11,448 nucleotides of DNA from the NCBI GenBank assembly GCA_900540905.1, contig UQHR01000049.1, positions 1 through 11,448 of the forward strand, in the 5' to 3' direction. Every line of letters starts with the position of its first letter. Within the stretch, counting starts at the first letter, position 1. Positions 1 through 6,822 of the stretch are shown here, one piece after another. The translations under genes and the position numbers were made by a program. The notes under the pieces were generated by a model. That model made no database searches. It was not told the DNA's origin and was given only the letters and a program-made list of their open reading frames with translations. This DNA comes from an uncultured Collinsella sp. (GTDB lineage: Bacteria; Actinomycetota; Coriobacteriia; Coriobacteriales; Coriobacteriaceae).

Positions 1-1085
1 TCCGGCGCCTGCTCTGCTGCTGCAGGCGCCGGAGCGGGCGCCGGGGCGGGTGCCGGCTGCGGTGCGGCCTGCTGCTGTGCCTGGCCGGCGGCAAACAGCT
101 GACTGGCGTTCATGCCGCCCATGCCGCCTGCCATGCCCATGCCCATAAAGCCGGCCATCGCGCCGTTGGGGTTGGCGGCTGCTGCGCGCATCGCGTCGCT
201 CTGGGCGCTGGCGATGTTGGCGGCTGCCATGGTGGGATCGCGCATGACCGCGGCCTTCTGCAGGTCCTTGATCATCTGCTCGTCTTCTTGCGAGGCGGCG
301 ATGGAGTTGACGCCAAAGCTCACAATCTCGACACCGCGCAGGTCACGCCAGTCGGCAGAGAGGACCTCGTTGAGCGCGCGGGCGAGCTCGGTGGTGTGGC
401 CGGGGATGGCGCTGTAGCGAATGCCCATCTCCGAAATCTTGGCAAAGGCGGGCTGCAGGGCGGTGAGCAGCTCGGACTTAAGCTGGCTGTCGATCTTGTC
501 GCGCGTATAGCTATCGGTCACGTTGCCGCACACGTTGGTGTAGAACAGCAGCGGGTTGGTGATACGGTACGAATACTCGCCGTTGCAGCGAACGGAGATG
601 TCGACATCCAGGCCAATGTTGTTATCGACCACGCGGAAGGGCACAGGCGAGGCGGTGCCGTACTTGTTGCCGATGATCTCCTTGGTGTTGATAAAGTAGA
701 CGCGCTGGTCCTTGCCCGCGTCGCCGCCAAAGGTAAAACGGCTGCCGATATTGGCGAACGTCTCCTTGATGGAGTCGCCCAGGTTGCCGCTAAAGACGCT
801 CGGCTCGCTGCCGGTGTCAAAGACAAACTCGCCGGGCTCCAGCGCAACCTCGATGATCTTGCCGTTTTGCACCACGAGCATGCCCTGGCCGTCGTTGACG
901 GCGATGACGGAACCATTGGAGATGACGTTGTCCTCGCCGCGCGTGTTGGAGCTGCGGCCGCCGGTGCGTTTGCTGCCTTTGCAAGCCAAGACGTCAGCGG
1001 GCATCGATTCGCAATAGATAAATTCTTTCCACTGGTCGGCCATGACGCCGCCGGCAGCTCCCAATCCAGCTCTCAAGAGTCCCAT
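1..1085 (-). CDS. SPFH-domain / 'virion core protein' family protein (YdjI-like), 3' end outside window
   Basis: The frame is open from ATG at 1085-1083 to the left edge (361 codons; no stop reached). The N-terminus, MGLLRAGLGAAGGVMADQWK followed by EFIYC, is typical of the stomatin/prohibitin-like COG4260 family (B. subtilis YdjI). Residues about 50-270 form the SPFH-like part: MLVVQNGKIIEVALEPGEF, then RVYFINTKEIIGNKYGT, VPFRVVDNNIGLDVDISVRC, and a helical stretch through WRDLRGVEIVSFGVNSI. After that come an Ala/Met/Gly-rich segment (about 285-335) and a Gln/Pro/Ala tail (about 336-361). Family members usually end in a zinc ribbon, which would lie beyond position 1. A Shine-Dalgarno-like AGGAAA (complement of 1092-1097) precedes the start. 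It is the third gene of the minus-strand operon, 48 nt after its neighbour. Such proteins are thought to oligomerise at membranes; the exact role here is unknown. Confidence 0.88.
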   Translation of the reverse strand, partial: MGLLRAGLGAAGGVMADQWKEFIYCESMPADVLACKGSKRTGGRSSNTRGEDNVISNGSVIAVNDGQGMLVVQNGKIIEVALEPGEFVFDTGSEPSVFSGNLGDSIKETFANIGSRFTFGGDAGKDQRVYFINTKEIIGNKYGTASPVPFRVVDNNIGLDVDISVRCNGEYSYRITNPLLFYTNVCGNVTDSYTRDKIDSQLKSELLTALQPAFAKISEMGIRYSAIPGHTTELARALNEVLSADWRDLRGVEIVSFGVNSIAASQEDEQMIKDLQKAAVMRDPTMAAANIASAQSDAMRAAAANPNGAMAGFMGMGMAGGMGGMNASQLFAAGQAQQQAAPQPAPAPAPAPAPAAAEQAP

Positions 1086-1133
1086 GGTGATTTTCCTTTC
1101 TCGTCAAAGGTCGGGTGGTATTGGTCAGAATGG

Positions 1134-2456
1134 CTAATCGTCCTTGTTGTCCTTCATGACGACCGAGGTCTCGGTATGGCTAAAGGTGTCGTGCTTCTCG
1201 GTCAGGTCGAGCTCGCCACAGTAGCAATCGGCGTGGGTGGCCTCGTTGGCCGTCTTGAGCTGGCCCACCAGCAGCACGTCTGCGATGACCACGATGATCA
1301 ACGGCGCGACGATGTTGATGAGGATGCCCTCGACATCAAAGGTGAGGTAGTCCGGATCGAAGGCATTCCCACCCATAAAGAGAATCTGGGAGAGGACAAA
1401 CCCGATCACAAAGAACAGCACCGAGGCGATAGCGAGCTTGGGCTTGGAGCAGGGGAGCTCGCCGACCATGCGACCGGTCTGGCCGTTCATGGCAAACAGA
1501 TAACTCTTGCCGTTCCACGAGGTGGAAAGCATCCACACGGGGAACAGGGCGTAGTCGCTGTCTTCCCAGGTGTAGTCGAGCTGCTTGCTTTCGACCGTGG
1601 CGTCGTCATACTCGTCGACGACGGTCTCGCGCAGGGCCGAAATCGTACTTTCTTCCATACGACGCTCGGCGCGCGCCTTGCAGGTCTCGCAATCCTCGTC
1701 GTAGCGGTTGGCGATGTATCCGGGCATATAGGCGACCGAGAACGGGCGCAGCGCGTCGTAGTCAAACGGCTCGATGGCGTCCATGTGGCCGTCGGGCATC
1801 TTGGACGATCCGTCGACGGGCACGCGCTCAAACGAGATATTGCCCTTACGGTAGGCATCGTAGTGGTCGGTGGTCGTGACGGTGCGGTCGGATTCCTCGG
1901 TTACGGTCTCGTTGGTCGCATCAAAGCACACCTCGCCGTCCACGCGGGCGCCGTAAAGCCAAAACGGCACGTAAACGCCTTGGACTTCGTCGATATGGTT
2001 GCCGGTGACAAAGCTCTTGGGCAGTAGGATCTTGCCCTTATAGTGCTCCTTGAGTGCGGCCATAACGTCGTCGCGCTCGAGCTTAAACGGGATCACCAGG
2101 TCGGGTGAGAAATCGCCCGAGAGCTGGCCAGGCGCCACGGCGGAGTTGCCGCAGTATGGGCAGGTGGTCACGGCGACAGTGCCGTCCGAGACCAGCTCGG
2201 CACCGCACGACGAGCAGATGTAGCCGGCGTTTTGAGCCAGCTCCTGCACGGCATCGTCGACAGCAGGCTTGGGGGCCGCGGCTGCGGCATCGGCTTTGGC
2301 ATCTGCCTTGTCCTGGCGCTCGCGATAGAGAGCCTCGACCTCTTCGACTTCAAAGCGCGAGTCGCAGTAGTCACAGACGAGCTTTTGCTCGGCGCTGGCA
2401 AAATGCAGCGGGCCGCCACACGCGGGGCACTGATAGTTAACGCTCTCGAAGGCCAT
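1134..2456 (-). CDS. Double zinc-ribbon membrane-anchored protein (TFIIB-type zinc ribbon / YdjG-like)
   Basis: 440 residues. Two four-cysteine zinc ribbons open the protein: C10/C13 with C28/C31, and C81/C84 with C99/C102, separated by an Ala/Lys-rich linker (about 50-68). A conserved middle region follows (LVIPFKLERDDVMAALKEHY; GVYVPFWLYGARVDGEV), with a further CxxC at 256-259 and the segment YALFPVWMLSTSWNGKSYLF. Two hydrophobic helices at about 341-360 and 377-398 make it membrane-anchored, ending in a short charged tail. This architecture matches proteins annotated as TFIIB-type zinc-ribbon proteins and B. subtilis YdjG, which works with an SPFH partner; the SPFH gene is the next gene here. 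AAAGGA (complement of 2463-2468) lies just upstream of the ATG. Only 24 nt separate it from the DUF4428 gene, so co-transcription is likely. Biochemical function is not established from sequence. Confidence 0.88.
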   Translation of the reverse strand: MAFESVNYQCPACGGPLHFASAEQKLVCDYCDSRFEVEEVEALYRERQDKADAKADAAAAAPKPAVDDAVQELAQNAGYICSSCGAELVSDGTVAVTTCPYCGNSAVAPGQLSGDFSPDLVIPFKLERDDVMAALKEHYKGKILLPKSFVTGNHIDEVQGVYVPFWLYGARVDGEVCFDATNETVTEESDRTVTTTDHYDAYRKGNISFERVPVDGSSKMPDGHMDAIEPFDYDALRPFSVAYMPGYIANRYDEDCETCKARAERRMEESTISALRETVVDEYDDATVESKQLDYTWEDSDYALFPVWMLSTSWNGKSYLFAMNGQTGRMVGELPCSKPKLAIASVLFFVIGFVLSQILFMGGNAFDPDYLTFDVEGILINIVAPLIIVVIADVLLVGQLKTANEATHADCYCGELDLTEKHDTFSHTETSVVMKDNKDD

Positions 2457-2480
2457 GATCGGTCCTTTCGCTGCCGGAGG

Positions 2481-3218
2481 CTATGCGCCGATGGCGCCGC
2501 CGCAGTATTCGCAGCGCCCACTGGCATCGGGAATGGTGGTTGCGCCGCTGAAGGGGCAGGTGACCGCGGTCTTGGGGGCCTTGGCGGCAACGACGCTGTC
2601 GCGCGTTTCCTGGCGCAGCTGTACCAGCGCGTCGCGAACTTCGGTTGCCTGGCGCTTGGCCTCGCGGTATTCGATGGAACCGCGCTGATCGATGGTGGAG
2701 TCGTTCACGCGCAGGTTGATCTCGGTAAAGTACGGCGTGTTGACGTGGATGGTCAGATTAAAATCGTAATCCAGGTCGTAGCGCGGCGGGTTGTAGCTCT
2801 CACGCTCGCCGTCCTTGGTCTCGCGATAGATCTCGGTGCGATGCTCGTCGATATCCATATCGCAGCCGAGTACCTGTGAGAACTCGATGATGTCGGGATT
2901 GGCGTCGCGCCAGCGGCTCTGCGAAGTGATGATTAGCAGGCCCGCGTCCTCATCGAGCATGATGTTGGTGCGCCCGGCAGAGAGCGTGCGTGTGGGGTTG
3001 AACGACGCCAGACGCTCGGCATTGGCCTCGCGGTAGGCGAGTTGCTCGCGGATATCGTCCGCGGTGCTGGAGCGATAGCCGTGGAAGTAGGGGGAGAGCT
3101 TGCCGGCGCACTCTTTGCACAGGTAGCCTTCGCTGATCTTGGTCTTTCCCAAAAGTCCCAGCTCGGTACCGCAAATCGCGCACTCTTTCTTCTCGAACAT
3201 CTTGTCAAAGAAGCCCAT
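2481..3218 (-). CDS. DUF4428 domain-containing zinc-ribbon protein
   Basis: 245 residues, first gene of the minus-strand operon. The N-terminus carries the DUF4428-type treble-cysteine ribbon (C13/C16 and C34/C37, in KECAICGTELGLLGK...YLCKEC). A middle region (about 80-185) is rich in beta-type segments: TNIMLDEDAGLLIITSQSRW, IIEFSQVLGCDMDIDE, YDLDYDFNLTIHVNTPYF. A helical stretch (REAKRQATEVRDALVQLRQE) precedes a C-terminal ribbon, CPFSGATTIPDASGRCEYCG. In that ribbon the second expected ligand is Ser224 in place of Cys. No signal peptide or membrane helix is visible, so the protein is probably cytoplasmic and reaches the membrane through its partners. GGGAGG (complement of 3224-3229) is a strong ribosome binding site. 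It is probably an accessory of the zinc-ribbon/SPFH complex encoded downstream, by context only. Confidence 0.85.
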   Translation of the reverse strand: MGFFDKMFEKKECAICGTELGLLGKTKISEGYLCKECAGKLSPYFHGYRSSTADDIREQLAYREANAERLASFNPTRTLSAGRTNIMLDEDAGLLIITSQSRWRDANPDIIEFSQVLGCDMDIDEHRTEIYRETKDGERESYNPPRYDLDYDFNLTIHVNTPYFTEINLRVNDSTIDQRGSIEYREAKRQATEVRDALVQLRQETRDSVVAAKAPKTAVTCPFSGATTIPDASGRCEYCGGAIGA

Positions 3219-3223
3219 GGTTG

Positions 3224-3264
3224 CCTCCCATCAACAGGTAGCGTGTGTCACTTTTGATGATGGG
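3224..3264 (-). promoter_or_regulatory. Leader hairpin overlapping the ribosome binding site of the DUF4428 gene
   Basis: On the minus-strand transcript CCCATCA (complement of 3258-3264) can pair with TGATGGG (complement of 3227-3233), enclosing a 24-nt loop. The right arm includes the GGG of the GGGAGG Shine-Dalgarno (complement of 3224-3229). Pairing would partly hide the site and could tune translation of the whole operon. The arms are seen directly; the regulatory role is inference. Confidence 0.4.
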
Positions 3265-3350
3265 GGAGTGCGCGATCTTTCACGATACCCAGACGGCTCA
3301 AGAGGTCTCCACAACTGGGACACATGGCCCATTTTTCATCCCCAAATAAC

Positions 3351-3413
3351 TTGCGGTGAAATAGTTCCTAAATGTGGGCCATAGAAGGCCAAACAGGAAC
3401 TATTCCACCGCAA
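3351..3413 (-). repeat. 63-bp hairpin repeat, copy A
   Basis: Inverted 19-bp arms TTGCGGTGAAATAGTTCCT (3351-3369) and AGGAACTATTCCACCGCAA (3395-3413) enclose a 25-nt loop that itself holds GGCC...GGCC. The arms differ at one position, which is A opposite C on the plus strand but U opposite G (a wobble) on the minus strand, so the RNA fold is better on the strand of the neighbouring genes. A second copy with the same arm length and loop length lies at 10188-10250. There is no T-tract on either side, so it is not a classic intrinsic terminator. It may be a REP-type dispersed palindrome or an RNA structure. Confidence 0.8.
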
Positions 3414-3420
3414 CTTCTGG

Positions 3421-3511
3421 GTAGTCATCGGGGACGTTCTTAAACGACTAGTCGTTGGGGGCAGTCTTCGGCCACTCATTGGGGACGTACTTAAATGAGT
3501 GGCGGTTGGGG
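3421..3511 (-). repeat. Two-unit 51-bp tandem structured repeat
   Basis: The 31-bp motif GGGGACGTNCTTAAA...GTTGGGG occurs at 3430-3460 and 3481-3511, exactly 51 bp apart. Around each GGGGACGTNCTTA loop a stem can form: GTAGTCATC/AACGACTAG in unit 1 (3421-3429/3443-3451, outermost pair not formed) and CCACTCATT/AATGAGTGG in unit 2 (3472-3480/3494-3502, perfect). The stem bases differ but still pair. Unit 1 also contains the perfect palindrome AACGACTAGTCGTT (3443-3456). The element lies just downstream of the DUF1593 stop codon. Confidence 0.75.
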
Positions 3512-3544
3512 ACACTCCGTGCCGAATGTGGGTGCCGCCGCTTG

Positions 3545-5056
3545 CTACGCGACGGTGATGGCGACCTGGGCGTAGCGGGTGCAGGGGCGCTCGGCGCGGG
3601 TTTTAACGCTGAGGGTGAGCACGAAGCGGTCACCGGGCTGCGCGTCGGCGGGTACGGTGAACGTGGCGTCCGTCGCGCATTCCTGCCATAGCGACAGATC
3701 TTGAGCGCCTGCATAGCGCGACGGTCCCATGGTGACATTCCAATGAGCATCGAAGCCCCTGCCATCGGGGTCGACGATGGTCGCTGCAAGAGCAACGCGC
3801 TCGCCGGCCGCGGCGCTCATGTCGCCCGTGACCTCGGCAACATACGCCGGATGCGAGCAGGCCGCGGGCTCATGGGCGCACCACTGCGCGCGAGCGGCGA
3901 AGTCTTCCTGGTAGGCGCGCAGATAGGGGTTGGGGTTGCCGTCCACCGGCGTACCTATGGCAGCAAAACCGGCAGGCGCATCTGAGTCGGGATGCCCGTC
4001 AAGGAACATGCGGCCGAGCAACGTGTCAAAGTCGCGGTTATCGATGCCGCGCAGGCCAAACGGCAGCAGCGGAATATAGGTCATCGAGTCGCCCTCGGCC
4101 ATAAAATCGCCGCGCTCAAATTGCATCGCAGGCATGCCCTCCAGGCCCCAGTCCAAGCGCGCATGCTTGCCAAACTGGAACCTCTCGGGCTCGTTTTCGT
4201 ACACCTTGCCATCGCCATAGAGCATATAGCGCGCCATAAGGGGACCGTTGCCCTGCGTGAGATTTTGCTCGGGCCAGGGAGCCTGAAAGAGCGGCAGCGT
4301 ATCGGGCTGAGCCATCTTGGCATCGACATAGCCGCCATACATATAGGGCACACGCCAAAAGATGAGATCGGGGAAGAGCTCACGCCCATGGTCGAGCCAA
4401 GAATTGTCCTGCCCCACGCCATCGGCAACGCCCATCACGCGCACCTTCTGATAGACATGCTGCTGCACAGAAGGCCATTCAGGCGTATCACGATAGCGCT
4501 CAGCAATACTCATCAGGGCGCGAACAATGGTATTCATGCCGCCCCAGCTGAGCAGCCAAAGCGTACGCGGGTCATCATCCAAGATTGCCTGAGCAATCAC
4601 GCGCGAACCCTCAGTCTCCTCACGCACATCGCCCTCAAAGGCAACGTTGCCCACAAAGGTACGCTCAATCATCTGAGCCGGCGAAGGAAACGGCGGCTCA
4701 CCGGCAGCGGCCGCATTAGCCTGCAGCTGAGGCCAAGCCTGGGCATATTCATTGCTCCAGAGGCTCTCGATCCAATGCTCAGGAAACGGTCGATACTCAC
4801 GAAGCTCCCCAGCCGTGGGATCAGGTTCATGGGGCACAACATTCCACTCATAAGAGCGACGCCCTTTAGTCCGCCAATGCGGATTCACCTCGCCGAGCGT
4901 ATGGACGCCATCCCCAAGAAAGTGATACTGCGAAGCCGTATACACCACAGCCTGCACATCAAGCAAGTTAAGATACAGAGCCAAATGAACGAGCGAGTTC
5001 ATATCATCGACTTCCATATCAGTAGTAACAATCACCCGAGTTAAATCGCGAGTCAT
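3545..5056 (-). CDS. DUF1593 / Sde182-type nucleoside hydrolase-like protein
   Basis: 503 residues. An N-terminal nucleoside-hydrolase-like domain begins RVIVTTDMEVDDMNSLVHL, where D13, E15, D17 and D18 occupy the place of the family's metal-binding aspartate cluster. It continues with LLSWGGMNTIVRAL (about 168-181), equivalent to the conserved GGxNT strand, VRVMGVADGVGQDNSWL (about 205-221), and EGDSMTYIPLLPFGL (321-335), a hallmark of DUF1593. A C-terminal Ig-like domain (about 405-503) carries IVDPDGRGFDAHWNV, as in Sde182 C-terminal domains. No signal peptide is present, although many relatives are secreted, so this copy should act in the cytoplasm, presumably on a ribosyl- or glycosyl-type N- or O-linkage. 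GGAG (complement of 5064-5067) precedes the ATG. It lies downstream of the esterase gene but a 123-bp hairpin separates them. The precise substrate is unknown. Confidence 0.87.
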   Translation of the reverse strand: MTRDLTRVIVTTDMEVDDMNSLVHLALYLNLLDVQAVVYTASQYHFLGDGVHTLGEVNPHWRTKGRRSYEWNVVPHEPDPTAGELREYRPFPEHWIESLWSNEYAQAWPQLQANAAAAGEPPFPSPAQMIERTFVGNVAFEGDVREETEGSRVIAQAILDDDPRTLWLLSWGGMNTIVRALMSIAERYRDTPEWPSVQQHVYQKVRVMGVADGVGQDNSWLDHGRELFPDLIFWRVPYMYGGYVDAKMAQPDTLPLFQAPWPEQNLTQGNGPLMARYMLYGDGKVYENEPERFQFGKHARLDWGLEGMPAMQFERGDFMAEGDSMTYIPLLPFGLRGIDNRDFDTLLGRMFLDGHPDSDAPAGFAAIGTPVDGNPNPYLRAYQEDFAARAQWCAHEPAACSHPAYVAEVTGDMSAAAGERVALAATIVDPDGRGFDAHWNVTMGPSRYAGAQDLSLWQECATDATFTVPADAQPGDRFVLTLSVKTRAERPCTRYAQVAITVA

Positions 5057-5185
5057 AAGAAAGCTCCAACCAAAATCATTTCAGCCAGTTACGCGCAAGG
5101 CAAGACGGGACCCACGTCCCCATCGCCGTCAACCCGGCGGCCCGCCGGAAGCGCTCACCCAGGGTCAACAGCAACGGAAACGCAG

Positions 5186-5308
5186 CGGGGCCGAGGGCTT
5201 ACCTCTGAAAATATTCCGCAGGGGGCGGCCCGGTTGCACAGCGCGAAGCGCGTGGTGCAACCGGGCCGCATGCCCGAGGACATTTTCAGAGGTAAGCCCT
5301 CGGCCCCG
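5186..5308. repeat. 123-bp near-palindrome (long intergenic hairpin)
   Basis: Perfect 27-bp outer arms (5186-5212 and 5282-5308) surround a weakly paired 12-nt segment on each side, then perfect 14-bp inner arms GCGGCCCGGTTGCA (5225-5238) and TGCAACCGGGCCGC (5256-5269), and a 17-nt apex containing GCGC-GAA-GCGC. It starts 12 nt beyond the esterase stop codon and ends about 130 nt before the DUF1593 start. No T-tract follows on either strand. It could stop or stabilise the esterase transcript, or be a mobile or dispersed palindromic element. Confidence 0.85.
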
Positions 5309-5320
5309 TGATGGGATAGA

Positions 5321-6658
5321 TTACCTGTCGACCCTGGCCGACCACTCCCAGCAGCCCACCGGCTCGCCGTCGATAAGTACGTTGCCCCCGTCGAAGTCTT
5401 GATAACACAGGTCGTTGAATTGGTGGATCCACACGCCATGGTTGAACGTCTTCTTGGGCGAGCCGTCGGCCTCGCGGTAGCGCCCGGTCAGGTCCTCGAC
5501 ATGGCTAAAGTAGGTGAGATGCACGTTGGCGCCGGCAGCGCGCAGGCGAGCCGTGAGCGGCAGCACGGTCTCCTGCGGTATCACGAGCTCATCGCCCTTG
5601 GAGTGCGTAAACCACAGCGGTGTCTTGGCAAGGGCAGCAACGTCCTCGTCCGTGGCGTTGTACCACGGCGCGCAGCAGGGAAGGCCCGCGGCGAAGAACT
5701 CGGGGTAGTCGGCGCACAGGCGCAGCGTCATAAAGCCGCCGTTGGAAAGGCCAGCGACCACGATGCGGTCGGTGTCGATGCGGTCGGCATGCTCGGCGAC
5801 AAACTCGTCGATGAGCGCCTTAATGACGGGGGAGTAGATGCTCTGGTTGGAGTGGCCGAGCTGCTCAGTGCCGTTGTCCATCCAAAACGTGGGCGACTGC
5901 GGCACGAGAACCCAGGCAAAGCCGCCAAAGTAGCGTTGGATCTGCGCCTGGCTGATGGCCGTCACGCGGTTGCCGGTATAAGCGCGCGTGGCGCCCTCGC
6001 CTTGCGTAGCGCCCTTGCCCTCGCCAGCGCCGTGCAGGTACACCACGAGCGGGGCCTTCTGGGGCACGACTGTCGTTTCGGGCGCGAAGGGGTTGAAGCA
6101 GGCGGAGTCCTCGGCCTTAAAGCTGGGCTCAAAGAAGCCGTACTCGAGCGCGATGCCGTTGACGGCGGTCTTTTGCGTGGCATTGCTCCAGCCCTTGAGC
6201 GCGGGACAGATGTCGCCGCGGCAGGTGTCAAAGACCAGGCCGCAGGTTGGATCGTCACCGTCATTGCCGGGAAGGGCCGCGAGCTGCGTGATGCGCAGCT
6301 GGTCGTCGAGCAAGCGCGAGCCCATCACGCTGCCCTCGATCTTCTTGGTCAGGCGCTGCTCGGCGATCTCGAGCGCCACATGGGTGCCAAAGGCGAGCTT
6401 GCGTCCGCACTCATCGCACGGATAGGCGGCGAGGACGTCGACATAGCCTACGGAAGGTGCGGCGTGGTCGGCGCCGCGCTCTTTGCGCATCAGGATCTCG
6501 CCCGTGCGTTCATGGCGCTCTACATATATATGGAAGGTGCGCGCATCGATATCGTTGGCGCGAACGGTGCACGGCAGGTCGAGCACGACTTTGCTGATCC
6601 AGGGGCCAAAGTCTCCCAGCGTGGTGACGGTTGCGTAGGTGCACGATTTGAGTTCCAT
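5321..6658 (-). CDS. Alpha/beta-hydrolase esterase/peptidase with Ig-like N-terminal domain (COG4099-type)
   Basis: 445 residues. The C-terminal half is an alpha/beta hydrolase: PLVVYLHGAGEGKG (about 203-216) supplies the oxyanion-hole loop, VAGLSNGGF (301-309) is the GxSxG nucleophile elbow with Ser305, Asp356 in THSKGDELV is the probable acid, and His407 in FNHGVWIHQF the probable base. The N-terminal about 180 residues fit the esterase Ig-like domain found in predicted peptidases and feruloyl/acetyl esterases, but carry a CDEC knuckle (C81/C84) and several more cysteines (C139, C146, C151). No signal peptide, so it is presumably cytoplasmic. A strong GAGGAGG (complement of 6665-6671) fixes the start. 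It is transcribed divergently from the PTS gene across a shared control region. It probably removes acyl groups from an imported glycoside; peptidase activity is possible but less likely. Confidence 0.85.
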   Translation of the reverse strand: MELKSCTYATVTTLGDFGPWISKVVLDLPCTVRANDIDARTFHIYVERHERTGEILMRKERGADHAAPSVGYVDVLAAYPCDECGRKLAFGTHVALEIAEQRLTKKIEGSVMGSRLLDDQLRITQLAALPGNDGDDPTCGLVFDTCRGDICPALKGWSNATQKTAVNGIALEYGFFEPSFKAEDSACFNPFAPETTVVPQKAPLVVYLHGAGEGKGATQGEGATRAYTGNRVTAISQAQIQRYFGGFAWVLVPQSPTFWMDNGTEQLGHSNQSIYSPVIKALIDEFVAEHADRIDTDRIVVAGLSNGGFMTLRLCADYPEFFAAGLPCCAPWYNATDEDVAALAKTPLWFTHSKGDELVIPQETVLPLTARLRAAGANVHLTYFSHVEDLTGRYREADGSPKKTFNHGVWIHQFNDLCYQDFDGGNVLIDGEPVGCWEWSARVDR

Positions 6659-6708
6659 GAGCTGCCTCCTCTGCGCCGCGAGTGGTAAACATCAGCGGCA
6701 ATACAACT

Positions 6709-6720
6709 TAAACATGTTTA
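6709..6720. promoter_or_regulatory. Palindromic operator-like site TAAACATGTTTA
   Basis: This is a perfect 12-bp palindrome 51-62 nt upstream of the esterase start, well placed to control the esterase promoter. It is built from the same TAAAC/GTTTA half-sites as other sites in this region. The function is inferred from symmetry and repetition. Confidence 0.5.
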
Positions 6721-6790
6721 GTTTAATGCAGAACTACAGAACAGGAAGATGAACTCGGTAAACGGTCAAAATGAACACTCAACAAATTAC

Positions 6791-6804
6791 TAAACATTCG
6801 TTTA
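6791..6804. promoter_or_regulatory. Inverted TAAAC-ATTC-GTTTA site
   Basis: The half-sites TAAAC and GTTTA are separated by 4 nt. It belongs to the same half-site family as 6709-6720 (2-nt spacing) and 7026-7042 (5 nt between the TAAAC and GTTTA cores). The differing spacings mean the sites are not one uniform operator, which lowers confidence. Confidence 0.4.
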
Positions 6805-6822
6805 TCACCATTTAGCAGGGCT

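Larger units (their letters stand above)
3219..3544. other. 326-bp gene-free region rich in structured repeats
   Basis: No credible coding frame occurs here. From left to right the stretch holds the leader hairpin of the DUF4428 gene, a mostly plain segment (about 3265-3349) that should contain that operon's promoter although no convincing -35/-10 pair stands out, hairpin repeat copy A (3351-3413), and a two-unit 51-bp tandem structured repeat (3421-3511). In the plain segment ATGGCCCA (3324-3331) is complementary to TGGGCCAT inside the loop of repeat A (3375-3382), so part of it may be a decayed extension of that repeat. Confidence 0.6.

Noticed and set aside
288..2027. Long plus-strand open frame (579 codons) antisense to the SPFH and zinc-ribbon genes
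   Set aside because: It spans two real minus-strand genes with recognisable families, has low-complexity Gly/Val/Ala/Asp composition, and arises from G/C-biased third positions.
3351..3511. CRISPR array
   Set aside because: There are only two related units, they are imperfect hairpins with no regular unique spacers, and no cas genes are present.
3992..5044. Plus-strand open frame (350 codons) antisense to the DUF1593 gene
   Set aside because: It is fully inside a well-supported gene on the other strand, with no ribosome binding site or family match.
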